NCBI GenBank assembly: GCA_035628055.1
Contig: DASPKO010000066.1
Location: 1-6,081, forward strand
Direction of reading: 5' to 3'
From: DASPKO01 sp035628055
GTDB lineage: Bacteria > Planctomycetota > Phycisphaerae > Phycisphaerales > UBA1924
DNA: 6,081 nucleotides
In this document: in pieces, positions 1 to 5,677 of the stretch
Layout: the number at the start of each line of letters is the position of its first letter
Numbering within the stretch: position 1 is the first letter of the stretch
The notes under the pieces: model-generated
What the model was told of the DNA's origin: nothing
The model's database searches: none
What the model saw: only the letters and a program-made list of their open reading frames with translations
Translations under genes and position numbers: made by a program

Positions 1-320
1 TGGCCTCGAGCGGGAAGAGAATGAGCGAGCTGGTGGCCCCGATGCGGCGTTACGCCCAGTCCGGGGAGATCAACTTCCAGATCGAAGACAAGGACGCCGC
101 TCTGGGAGAGCTGAAGGAAGCTTACCGCGGGGCCTGCGCCATCGATGAGCTCGACGGCGTGACGCTGGACTGCTTCGAGAAGGAGGGGTGGTGGTGCAAC
201 GTGCGCAAGAGCAATACCGAGCCGCTCCTGCGTCTGAACCTGGAAGCCCGCTCGCCGCAGGTGCTCGAGCAGGCGATCGCCGCCGTGGCGCCGCGGCTGG
301 GCGTCCCCGTCGGGCACTAG
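1..320 (+). CDS. manB: Phosphomannomutase/phosphoglucomutase (alpha-D-phosphohexomutase), C-terminal fragment
   Basis: This is the 3' end of a gene whose start lies before the window; the frame is open from base 3 to a TAG stop at 318-320. Enzymes of this family move phosphate between C6 and C1 of mannose or glucose through a phosphoserine, feeding sugar-nucleotide synthesis in the cytoplasm. The visible part is the C-terminal phosphate-binding domain. It has a GEINF segment and then RKSNTEPLLRLNLEA, the loop that grips the substrate phosphate. The SNTEP form is typical of ManB/CpsG-type enzymes, whereas GlmM usually has SGTEP. The active-site serine and metal-binding loops are outside the window, so mannose versus glucose preference cannot be judged. 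No downstream gene follows on this strand; a strong hairpin begins 18 bases after the stop. Confidence 0.9.
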   Translation, partial: ASSGKRMSELVAPMRRYAQSGEINFQIEDKDAALGELKEAYRGACAIDELDGVTLDCFEKEGWWCNVRKSNTEPLLRLNLEARSPQVLEQAIAAVAPRLGVPVGH

Positions 321-337
321 ACCTCTCAAAGAAAACA

Positions 338-368
338 GGCCGGCGGAGGGGTTTACCCTGCGCCGGCC
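338..368 (-). terminator. Rho-independent terminator between convergent genes
   Basis: An 8-bp perfect stem (338-345 with 361-368), one G/G mismatch and a further 4-bp stem (347-350 with 356-359) enclose a GTTTA loop. Read on the minus strand, the hairpin is followed at once by TGTTTTCTTT, a proper U-rich tail, so it mainly ends the lipoprotein transcript. It also sits just behind the phosphohexomutase stop and may work in both directions, although the plus side has no T-run. Confidence 0.8.
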
Positions 369-453
369 CGGAGATTGCTGCACCCGGTCCCCCGTCACGG
401 ACGGACCGGTTGCGGCAAGCACGTGCTCAAGGAGTGCGGTTCCTGCGAACCGC

Positions 454-738
454 TCAGCGGGGCTCGGTGGCCGGGGGCGTGTCGACCGGCGGGGGATTGT
501 CCCGCTGCCGCTCGATGGCCTCGTCCACCTGCTCGGCGTTCTCCTCGCGCTGCTCGTTCTGCTGGCGCAGCCGCTCGCGCTCAGCTTCCTGCTGCTTGTC
601 CAGGTTCTCCTGGATCTGCTCGTTCCGACGCTCCGTCACCTCTTCGACCCGCCCGTTGTTGTCCTCGCAGCCGCCGAGCGGGAGGGCGAGAGCCGCGACG
701 ATGCCGGCGATTCCGATGTGCAGTTTGTTGCGTGTCAT
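454..738 (-). CDS. Small lipoprotein with charged coiled-coil
   Basis: A 94-residue protein of unknown function, probably lipid-anchored in a membrane. The ATG at 738 is chosen because it begins a classic lipoprotein signal: positively charged start (R3, K5), hydrophobic stretch at about 8-20, and lipobox LGGC with the acylated Cys at 24. The longer reading from 867 would place 43 unlikely residues in front of this signal. Residues about 30-73 are almost entirely Glu, Gln, Arg and Asn and predict one long alpha-helix or coiled coil. The tail is proline-rich (NPPPVDTPPATEPR). The Shine-Dalgarno is weak. It is a single-gene unit: a terminator lies downstream and the next minus-strand gene upstream has its own terminator. 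It could be a structural envelope lipoprotein in the manner of Lpp, but there is no sequence proof. Confidence 0.72.
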   Translation of the reverse strand: MTRNKLHIGIAGIVAALALPLGGCEDNNGRVEEVTERRNEQIQENLDKQQEAERERLRQQNEQREENAEQVDEAIERQRDNPPPVDTPPATEPR

Positions 739-768
739 GTTCAGACAGTACCCGCCTGAGCCGGTGCG

Positions 769-826
769 CCAAGCCCATCGGGGCGATTGCCCCGGCGAAG
801 CGGGCTCTGTTCCGAGCCCGGCTTGG
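769..826 (-). promoter_or_regulatory. Possible structured leader (three-way junction) of the lipoprotein gene
   Basis: An outer stem pairs 769-774 with 821-826. It encloses two perfect hairpins: 779-784 with 789-794 (loop of 4) and 801-807 with 814-820 (loop of 6). Together they could form a three-branched RNA 31 bases upstream of the lipoprotein ATG. In GC-rich DNA some pairing arises by chance, and I recognise no known riboswitch motif. The rest of the gene-free stretch, 827-998, shows nothing I can name; no clear -35/-10 pair is visible. Confidence 0.3.
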
Positions 827-998
827 GTATCTGTCCTAGGAAAACGCCTGGAGCGACCGGCGCACATGACCCTGATCGGGTTCGCACTCTCGTGTAAGCG
901 CAGCGCACGGCCCTGTTGGTGGTGGGAGCGTTCTTAGGTAGGTTCCCCACCGCGGAGACGACCGCGTCACGCTGCCGCCCCGAGCACGGCGCCAAGAA

Positions 999-1041
999 CA
1001 AGGGACCGGGCGCCTGGGATTGCCGTGCGCCCGGTCCCTTG
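999..1041 (-). terminator. Rho-independent terminator of the glycine-zipper gene
   Basis: A perfect 15-bp stem (999-1013 with 1027-1041) encloses a 13-base loop. On the minus strand it lies 45 bases after the TGA stop of the glycine-zipper gene and is followed by a short TTCTT. The stem is unusually strong, which may make up for the poor U-tract. Confidence 0.75.
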
Positions 1042-1086
1042 GATGTCGTTCAGGCTCTGGCTCGCGCGGCGCGCGGCCAGACCACG

Positions 1087-1665
1087 TCACATGCCGCAGC
1101 AGCCGCCTCCGCCGGTCTTGCTCTGCATGCCCGTCCCGCACCCGGGCTGGCTGCCGACGCGATCCCAGGCGTCGCGCACGGCGTGCTTGGCCCGATCCCA
1201 GCCCAGGGCCGAGGCGCCGGGACGCGAGTCCCAGTTGCGGCGCAGGTCCGGCTCGGCCTGGTCCCACGAGGTCGCCGACGATTGCCCCCGCGACTCCCAG
1301 CCGTACTGGTAGGCGGGGCGGTAGGTGTCATAGGTCGCGCCCGAGGCGTAAGGCCGACTGGAGAAGTTGGTCCGCCAGTACTCGTCCTCGACGGTCGGGT
1401 TCACGGCCTCGGCGGTGCCCTTGCCGACGAGCCCGCCGGCGACGGCTCCGACGGCGGCACCGATGCCGGCCCCGATCGGACCCGCGACGGCCCCGATCGC
1501 CATGCCCGCCGCCCCTCCGGCCGCCGCACCGACGCCGGTGCCCACCGGGTGCGCCCCGGCCTCGCCGGAGAGCGGATCACGATTGGCGTCCGGCTCGCCC
1601 GCACGCCGGTCGTCGCGATCGATGCGGTCGTCGCGGCGGTCATCCCTGAACTCGCGGTTATTCAT
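1087..1665 (-). CDS. Glycine-zipper domain protein with aromatic repeats and Cys-rich tail
   Basis: A 192-residue hypothetical protein. The start at 1665 is preferred over an ATG 17 codons upstream because GGAGA sits 6 bases before it. Domains in order: a very hydrophilic Arg/Asp-rich N-terminus (1-33); a glycine zipper of repeated small residues at about 42-83, able to insert in or pack against a membrane; a conserved-looking segment with EYWRTNFSSRPY and YRPAYQYGWESR (about 95-126); then three W-D repeats (SWDQ, NWDS, GWDR) and AWDRV up to about 170. The tail carries C176, C189 and C190 in a Gly-rich stretch. There is no signal peptide. Similar glycine-zipper proteins, often stress-associated, are widespread in bacteria, but the function is unknown. 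It is a single-gene unit, divergent from motA. Confidence 0.85.
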   Translation of the reverse strand: MNNREFRDDRRDDRIDRDDRRAGEPDANRDPLSGEAGAHPVGTGVGAAAGGAAGMAIGAVAGPIGAGIGAAVGAVAGGLVGKGTAEAVNPTVEDEYWRTNFSSRPYASGATYDTYRPAYQYGWESRGQSSATSWDQAEPDLRRNWDSRPGASALGWDRAKHAVRDAWDRVGSQPGCGTGMQSKTGGGGCCGM

Positions 1666-1671
1666 GCTCGG

Positions 1672-1676
1672 TCTCC
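1672..1676 (-). promoter_or_regulatory. Ribosome binding site deciding the glycine-zipper start
   Basis: GGAGA on the minus strand, 6 bases before the ATG at 1665. It rules in favour of this start over the upstream ATG at 1716. Confidence 0.65.
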
Positions 1677-1692
1677 GTGCAAAGGTATCGAG

Positions 1693-1711
1693 GGACCGAG
1701 GTTCTCGGTCC
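1693..1711 (-). promoter_or_regulatory. Inverted repeat upstream of the glycine-zipper gene
   Basis: A perfect 8-bp inverted repeat, GGACCGAG and CTCGGTCC, separated by 3 bases, lies 27 bases before the start codon. It could be a dimeric repressor operator or a 5'-UTR hairpin controlling translation. No promoter hexamers could be placed with confidence, although CTATAG at 1750-1755 is the most AT-rich candidate in the interval. Confidence 0.4.
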
Positions 1712-1782
1712 GTCACCGATTCACGTTACCTTCGCGCCGCGTGCCATCGCTATAGGGCGTGGTCCCGCAATCGGTCCCCGGA

Positions 1783-1799
1783 CGCACAATCCGTGTGCG
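1783..1799. promoter_or_regulatory. Short inverted repeat in the motA upstream region
   Basis: Six paired bases (CGCACA with TGTGCG) flank a 5-base gap, about 130 bases upstream of motA in the divergent intergenic region. It may be an operator or leader hairpin; chance is also possible. The 10-base palindrome CCCGGCCGGG at 1814-1823 is nearby. Confidence 0.22.
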
Positions 1800-1913
1800 C
1801 GGCATGGGCCCGACCCGGCCGGGCGCAACTTCGTTGGCGGACCTTGCCTGCCTGAAGCCGGGCGGTGGACGCACCGATTTGCTCATCGCGACCGGGGCGG
1901 GAAGCGCGGCGAC

Positions 1914-1923
1914 GGAGACGGAG
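1914..1923 (+). promoter_or_regulatory. Ribosome binding site of motA
   Basis: Two GGAG motifs in tandem (1914-1917 and 1920-1923) precede the ATG at 1928 by 10 and 4 bases. This supports that start over the in-frame codon at 1865, whose extra residues are Arg-rich and would sit in front of the first transmembrane helix. Confidence 0.6.
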
Positions 1924-1927
1924 CTCC

Positions 1928-2710
1928 ATGGACAAAGCCAGCCTGATCGGCGTGATCATCGGCGTGGTGTGCTTTGGCTTTGTCGCCGTGCACGCCTCCC
2001 ACGGCCACCTGATGATGTTCTTCTCCATGGAGGGGGTCTTCACCGTTATCGGCGGGTCGATCAGCGTGGTCTTCATGTCGCTCCCCTGGGAGAAGCTCAA
2101 GCGCGTGCCGGGATACCTCAAGCGCTTCATGTTCAACAAGGGCAAGTCCACCACGGACGTGATCAGGATCATGGCCGACATGGGCGAGAAGTCGCGCCGC
2201 GAGGGGATCCTCTCCCTGGAGTCGGACATCGAGCGGATCGGGGACCCCTTCCTGGCCTCGGGCCTGAAGATGGCCATCGACGGGGCCGCCCCCGAGACCA
2301 TCGAGCAGACCCTCCGCCTCGAGGTCCTGGCGATGCAGGACCGGCACAAGGCGGGCAAGAAGTTCTTCGACCTCATCAAGCTCTACGGGCCCGGCTGGGG
2401 CCTGGTGGGGACCCTCATCGGGCAGGTCGGCATGTTCGGCAGCCTCGAGGGCGGCTCCATCGGGGCGCTGGGCAAGATGCTCTCGCTCGCCGTGGTCGCC
2501 ACGCTCTACGGCACGATCCTCGCCAACGCGATCGCCGGACCCATCGGCGATAAGCTGGCGATGCGCTCCAGCGAGGAGATTCTCGCCCGCGAGATGATGA
2601 TCCAGGGGATTCTCTCGATCCAGGGCGGCGACAACCCGCGCGTGACGGTCGACAAGATGATGGCCTTCGTTCCCCAGTCCGCCCGCGGCAAGCTCAAGCT
2701 CGCCGCCTAG
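1928..2710 (+). CDS. motA: Flagellar motor stator protein MotA
   Basis: MotA is an inner-membrane protein that surrounds MotB to form the stator, which converts ion flow into flagellar rotation. The 260-residue length fits the MotA/PomA family. Four membrane segments are visible: about 6-22, 34-51, 153-170 and 185-205. The cytoplasmic loop contains SRREGILSLE (R90, R91, E98), where the family carries the charged residues that contact the rotor. The two functional prolines are present: P155 in YGPGWGLVGTLIG and P205 in the GPIGDKL motif after helix four. The C-terminus has the typical VDKMMAFVPQSAR. Helix one ends in a His-rich stretch (H22, H25, H27), which is less usual. It forms an operon with motB, 22 bases downstream. 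ExbB/TolQ is less likely given the rotor-contact loop and the partner gene. Confidence 0.93.
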   Translation: MDKASLIGVIIGVVCFGFVAVHASHGHLMMFFSMEGVFTVIGGSISVVFMSLPWEKLKRVPGYLKRFMFNKGKSTTDVIRIMADMGEKSRREGILSLESDIERIGDPFLASGLKMAIDGAAPETIEQTLRLEVLAMQDRHKAGKKFFDLIKLYGPGWGLVGTLIGQVGMFGSLEGGSIGALGKMLSLAVVATLYGTILANAIAGPIGDKLAMRSSEEILAREMMIQGILSIQGGDNPRVTVDKMMAFVPQSARGKLKLAA

Positions 2711-2711
2711 T

Positions 2712-2726
2712 CGCGGGCGTCCCGCG
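2712..2726 (+). promoter_or_regulatory. Hairpin in the motA-motB gap
   Basis: A perfect 6-bp stem with a 3-base loop fills most of the 22-base gap, followed by six C bases directly before the motB ATG. No Shine-Dalgarno is present, so motB is probably translated by coupling to motA, with the hairpin possibly tuning the stator ratio. Confidence 0.3.
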
Positions 2727-2732
2727 CCCCCC

Positions 2733-3584
2733 ATGAGCGACCACGACCACAAGGAGCGCCGCGGCGGTGGGGGCGGTCACGCCGGCGGGGGCGGGCACGA
2801 GGAGCACGAGGGGGCCCCCGAGTGGCTCATCTCGTTCGCCGACAACGTGACCCTGCTCATGGGCTTCTTCGTGATCATGCTCGCGATGAACATGGGGACC
2901 AAGGGCTCGAGCCCGGTGGGGGACTCGAGCGAGGCCGCCAGCGCGGGCCACCCGTCGGCCGCCATGCTCGACCTGCAGATCGCCATCCGCGACGCCTTCA
3001 ACAACCCCATCGACGAGAGCAACCCCCGCGACGCCGTGCTCATCGCCCACCAGCGCAAGCGCCAGAGCCAGGGCCAGACCGAGCAGCCCGGGCCCGACGG
3101 CGAATCGCACGACGTGCAGTCGATCCGTCCGAGCGATTACCTGGCACCGTGCGGCGTGGTGGGCTTCGAGGATGGCCAGGCCGTGCTCACCGAGTCGGCC
3201 CGCGGACTGACCGCCGGGATCGCGCGCACGCTCGCGGGGCACGCCTTCGTGATCGAGGTGCGCGGGCACGTCAGCGCCGCCGAGAGTTTCCGCCTGGGCG
3301 CCGAGGCCGGCCGCGAGCTCTCGTACCGGCGGGCCGCGGCGGTCGCCAACGAGCTTCAGGCGGCGGGGGTGGCGCGCCGGCTGCTGCGCGTGGTGGCCTG
3401 CGGCGATTCGGAGCGGGCGGTGGGGCGCGCCGCGGACCAGGCGGGCCACCAGGCCAACCAGCGGGTCGAGGTCTTCGAGACCGCCGACGCGGCCGCCCCG
3501 GACCCTTATGTCCAGCCGGCCCGGCCGGCGCCCGCCGCGCCTGAAGGCCAGGCCGTGGCGCCCGGGCCCGGACCGGGGCACTGA
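2733..3584 (+). CDS. motB: Flagellar motor stator protein MotB (OmpA-like C-terminus)
   Basis: MotB anchors the stator to peptidoglycan and carries the ion-binding Asp. In order along 283 residues: a Gly/His-rich cytoplasmic N-terminus (1-28; H4, H6, H16, H22, H25 and two glycine runs); the single transmembrane helix at about 31-52 with WLISFADNVTLLMGFF, in which D37 matches the essential ion-carrying Asp; a flexible periplasmic linker (about 53-140); an OmpA-like peptidoglycan-binding domain (about 145-248) with IEVRGH, ELSYRRAAAVANEL and NQRVEVF; and a Pro/Ala-rich tail. The usual GHTD is GHVS here (179-181), so the Asp normally found there is missing; most of the rest of the fold is recognisable. 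It follows motA without its own clear ribosome site. Whether the coupling ion is H+ or Na+ cannot be told. Confidence 0.9.
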   Translation: MSDHDHKERRGGGGGHAGGGGHEEHEGAPEWLISFADNVTLLMGFFVIMLAMNMGTKGSSPVGDSSEAASAGHPSAAMLDLQIAIRDAFNNPIDESNPRDAVLIAHQRKRQSQGQTEQPGPDGESHDVQSIRPSDYLAPCGVVGFEDGQAVLTESARGLTAGIARTLAGHAFVIEVRGHVSAAESFRLGAEAGRELSYRRAAAVANELQAAGVARRLLRVVACGDSERAVGRAADQAGHQANQRVEVFETADAAAPDPYVQPARPAPAAPEGQAVAPGPGPGH

Positions 3585-3594
3585 GCCCGGCCGG

Positions 3595-3611
3595 GGGCCG
3601 CGGAGCGGCCC
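3595..3611. terminator. Hairpin terminator between motB and the convergent tRNA
   Basis: A 7-bp perfect stem (GGGCCGC with GCGGCCC) with a 3-base loop starts 11 bases after the motB stop and 17 bases beyond the tRNA 3' end. Neither side has a real U-tract, so termination may be weak or factor-assisted; its place between two converging units makes the role likely. Confidence 0.5.
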
Positions 3612-3627
3612 GAACAAGGCGAGAAAG

Positions 3628-3702
3628 TGCCGAGGGGCGGACTCGAACCGCCGACCTGAGGGTTATGAATCCTCCGCTCTAAACCAGCTGAGCTACCTCG
3701 GC
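3628..3702 (-). tRNA. tRNA with CAT anticodon (elongator Met, or Ile2)
   Basis: A 75-base cloverleaf folds cleanly: a 7-bp acceptor stem (GCCGAGG with CCTCGGC), a D arm GCTC/GAGC, an anticodon arm with loop TTCATAA, a 5-base variable loop AGGTC, a T arm GGCGG-TTCGAGT-CCGCC, and discriminator A at 3628. The anticodon is at 3665-3667. CCA is not encoded (CTT follows), so it must be added by the nucleotidyltransferase. The closing pair of the anticodon stem next to the loop is A.C rather than Watson-Crick. CAT fits elongator Met or, after lysidine modification, Ile reading AUA; the loop is the same in both. Initiator Met is unlikely because the acceptor stem begins with a normal G-C pair and the anticodon stem lacks the three G-C pairs. 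Confidence 0.93.
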
Positions 3703-4669
3703 GAGGAAGGAACTCTAGCCGGCTCGGCCGCGGGCGACAGCGACGGGGCGGTGCCGCCCAGTCGACTCTCAAAGAACCACGCGATCGGCACCTCCGCCAC
3801 GAGGTGGTTGCCGTCGTCGAGCAGTTGCACCGCGGACCGTCCGGCGGGACCCAGGGCCGCGGGGTCGATCGTGAGCTCCATGATCCCTTCCTTTGCCGCG
3901 TCGTCGCCCCCCCGCCTCGCGAGCGCGATGCCCGGGTGAGCGGGAAAGATGCGGGCGGTCACCTTGGGGGGCATGACCCCGCCGGGGCGCGGCGTGAAGG
4001 TAATCCGCTGCGGGACCGGACTATCCGCGGCGGGATCGCAGAGCGTGATCGCTCTTGGTGCGGCGATCAGGTCGGAGACCACGCGCAGCGACACCGGGAC
4101 GCGCGACTCACCCCCGCGCCCGCCAGCCGGGCGGATCACGATGATGGACTCGCTGCGTCCGATGGAGCGCTTGGTGCCGCGCACCGTGACCTCGCGCACC
4201 ACGTTTGGCCCCGCACGCACTCCATCACGATCTGGCGGGGAATGCACAGGTATTCCCACACGGTTTGGAAGATCAGCTGAAGGGGAATCTGCTCCTAGAC
4301 GCCAGGTTTGTCGACGCGGGAGGCGACGATCGTGACCGTGTACACCTGGACATCCGTCTGCACGGCGGCCGGAGCCGAGAAGGTGACCACGGCCACAGCG
4401 CCCGGGGCCAGCACTTCGGGCTCGACGGAGGTTGAGAGGCACCCGCACGACTTGGACTTAATACCGACCCGCACGGGCCCGTCCGAGACGTTCTCGAGCC
4501 GCACGGTTCTGCTGCCCGTCGTGCCAGGCTCGAGCATGCCGACGTCCGCGGGGGACGATTCCCGCTCCGCCAACAAGTCCGTGGTCTGCGCCCAGCCGGT
4601 GCTAGTGAGGCTGAGAAATCCCCACAGGAACATTGCCATTTGTCTGTAAGGTGAATCCATTTGTGACAT
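3693..4669 (-). pseudogene. DUF1573-type secreted protein, broken by a TAG and a frameshift
   Basis: Reading from the ATG at 4669, a signal peptide (hydrophobic core about 11-25, cleavage after GWAQ) leads into an Ig-like domain with the DUF1573 hallmark: SKSCGCLST (Cys 75 and 77), then LAPG about ten residues later. Translation meets TAG at 4295-4297 after VDKPGV. The same frame then continues as clear beta-strand sequence (EQIPLQLIFQTVWEYL, IPRQIVMECVRG). At a G4 run (4209-4212) the coding sense jumps by -1 to PNVVREVTVRGTKRS and runs on to a TAG at 3693-3695. One extra G in that run would restore the frame. The repaired protein would be about 325 residues. DUF1573 proteins are exported and of unknown function. 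The 5' end overlaps the preceding gene by about 68 bases; the 3' end lies inside the tRNA. As sequenced, only a 124-residue N-terminal piece (4295-4669) could be made. Confidence 0.7.
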
Positions 4670-5677
4670 TTGCCCCTTCGGGGTACATGATCGTGAACAG
4701 CGCTGGATCGAGCCGGTCGTTCACGGACTTCAGACTGGTCACGGACAGGTAGAGCACGCCGTGCCCGAGCGGCTCGACCGGCGGGCCGGCCTCGCCGTAG
4801 CAGGATCGCACAATGGCGGCTATCTCCGCGCGGACGCCCGCGTCGTAAGTTGCGAGCTGACCGTTGCGCGCGATCACCGCCAGGATACCATCGTTCATGC
4901 GCTTTCAGCGCTCGTCCTTCGGAGCTGGCGCCGTGCGGGCGTACACACAAAACTCGCCCGCGACGGGCAACCATATCCCATCACGATTCAAAGCTTCGGT
5001 AGCCCGCCAGCGGACGGACAAGGAGTGGACGATCCCATCGAATACCTGAATCTCGACCGGGCAGAAACCCCTTTCCGGGTCGATCGCGACGCGCACCTCG
5101 AGCGCTTGCCCGTTGGCCTGGACATAGCCCCGAACGAGATGGGCGCCGTCCTCGCGCCTGCCGAGGTACGAGAGATCGTCCGACTCCAGCAGCAACTCGC
5201 CGAGCCGGCGCTTTCCCGAGGTCTCCACGAAGCGGCCGAGAAACGTGAGCGGGGAGTTCACCAGGCCCGGGTCCGCGTCGGTGACCGCGCGGATGACCCC
5301 GGCGTTGTCAGAGGCCACATAGTTCGAAAAACGACTCCCTTCGCACACCATTTCCGCCTGCCGGTCATCAGCCTCCCGGCCTGATCCGTCTGGGTGACAA
5401 TCGCACTACTCCGCCACCGTCCGAGTTCGTCGATGGCCTGCGTGCTCGAATGCAGCACGACGGGGGCGCCCTGCGGAGGCCTATAAGTAACCTCTTGCGT
5501 CCAGTGGAGGGACGTGATCGATTGGTCGTGGCTGAGCAGCGCTCGGACGAGGGCCTCGGCCACCCTCCGAGACTCGCCTTGAAACTCTCGGGCTGGCGCC
5601 CCAGATAGATCTGGCTGGTCCGCTTCCCCGCATAGCACAGTCAAGAGCAGGCCGGTGGCGACTGCGAAGAGTTTCAC
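4602..5677 (-). pseudogene. LolA-like secreted protein, broken by a frameshift and an in-frame TGA
   Basis: The start is put at GTG 5677, which overlaps the TGA of the upstream gene by 4 bases and begins a good signal peptide (MKLFAVATGLLLTVLCGEA); GTG at 5683 is an alternative. The first open segment (to about 5375) then shifts by -1 at a GGG run (5375-5377) into the frame reading EADDRQAEMVCEGSRFSNYV, which runs to TGA at 4905-4907. The same frame continues after the TGA as KRMNDGILAVIARNG to the stop at 4602-4604. The parts together resemble LolA-fold exported proteins of planctomycete type: an early helix with TQEVTY strands, a DGIWLPVAGEF segment, and a closing LDPALFTIMYPEGANV. The repaired length would be about 358 residues. 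The role is unknown; LolA itself carries lipoproteins, but that is not implied. The part after the TGA could instead be a separate 98-residue gene from ATG 4898, but no ribosome site supports this. Confidence 0.62.

Noticed and set aside
188..937. Long plus-strand frame covering the lipoprotein region
   Set aside because: It overlaps the phosphohexomutase end and runs antisense to a convincing lipoprotein; it also crosses a strong terminator hairpin. Its translation is Arg/Ser/Cys-rich noise.
1834..1847. TTGGC...TTGC resembling a sigma-54 promoter upstream of motA
   Set aside because: Only 8 bases separate the GG and GC elements, where 10 are required.
1883..2752. A 289-codon open frame antisense to motA, and a 307-codon one antisense to motB (2694-3617)
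   Set aside because: Both are mirror frames of strongly recognised genes in high-GC DNA, with compositionally biased translations (His/Asp/Leu or Arg/Gly rich) and no family motifs.
4295..4907. Reassigned TGA or TAG codons
   Set aside because: Intact genes in the same window end with TGA (motB, lipoprotein, glycine-zipper) and TAG (motA, phosphohexomutase) at the expected places, so the standard code holds.
4273..4974. 233-codon minus-strand frame across the LolA-like/DUF1573 junction
   Set aside because: It lies in the third frame, is Arg-rich and featureless, and competes with two frames showing family motifs.
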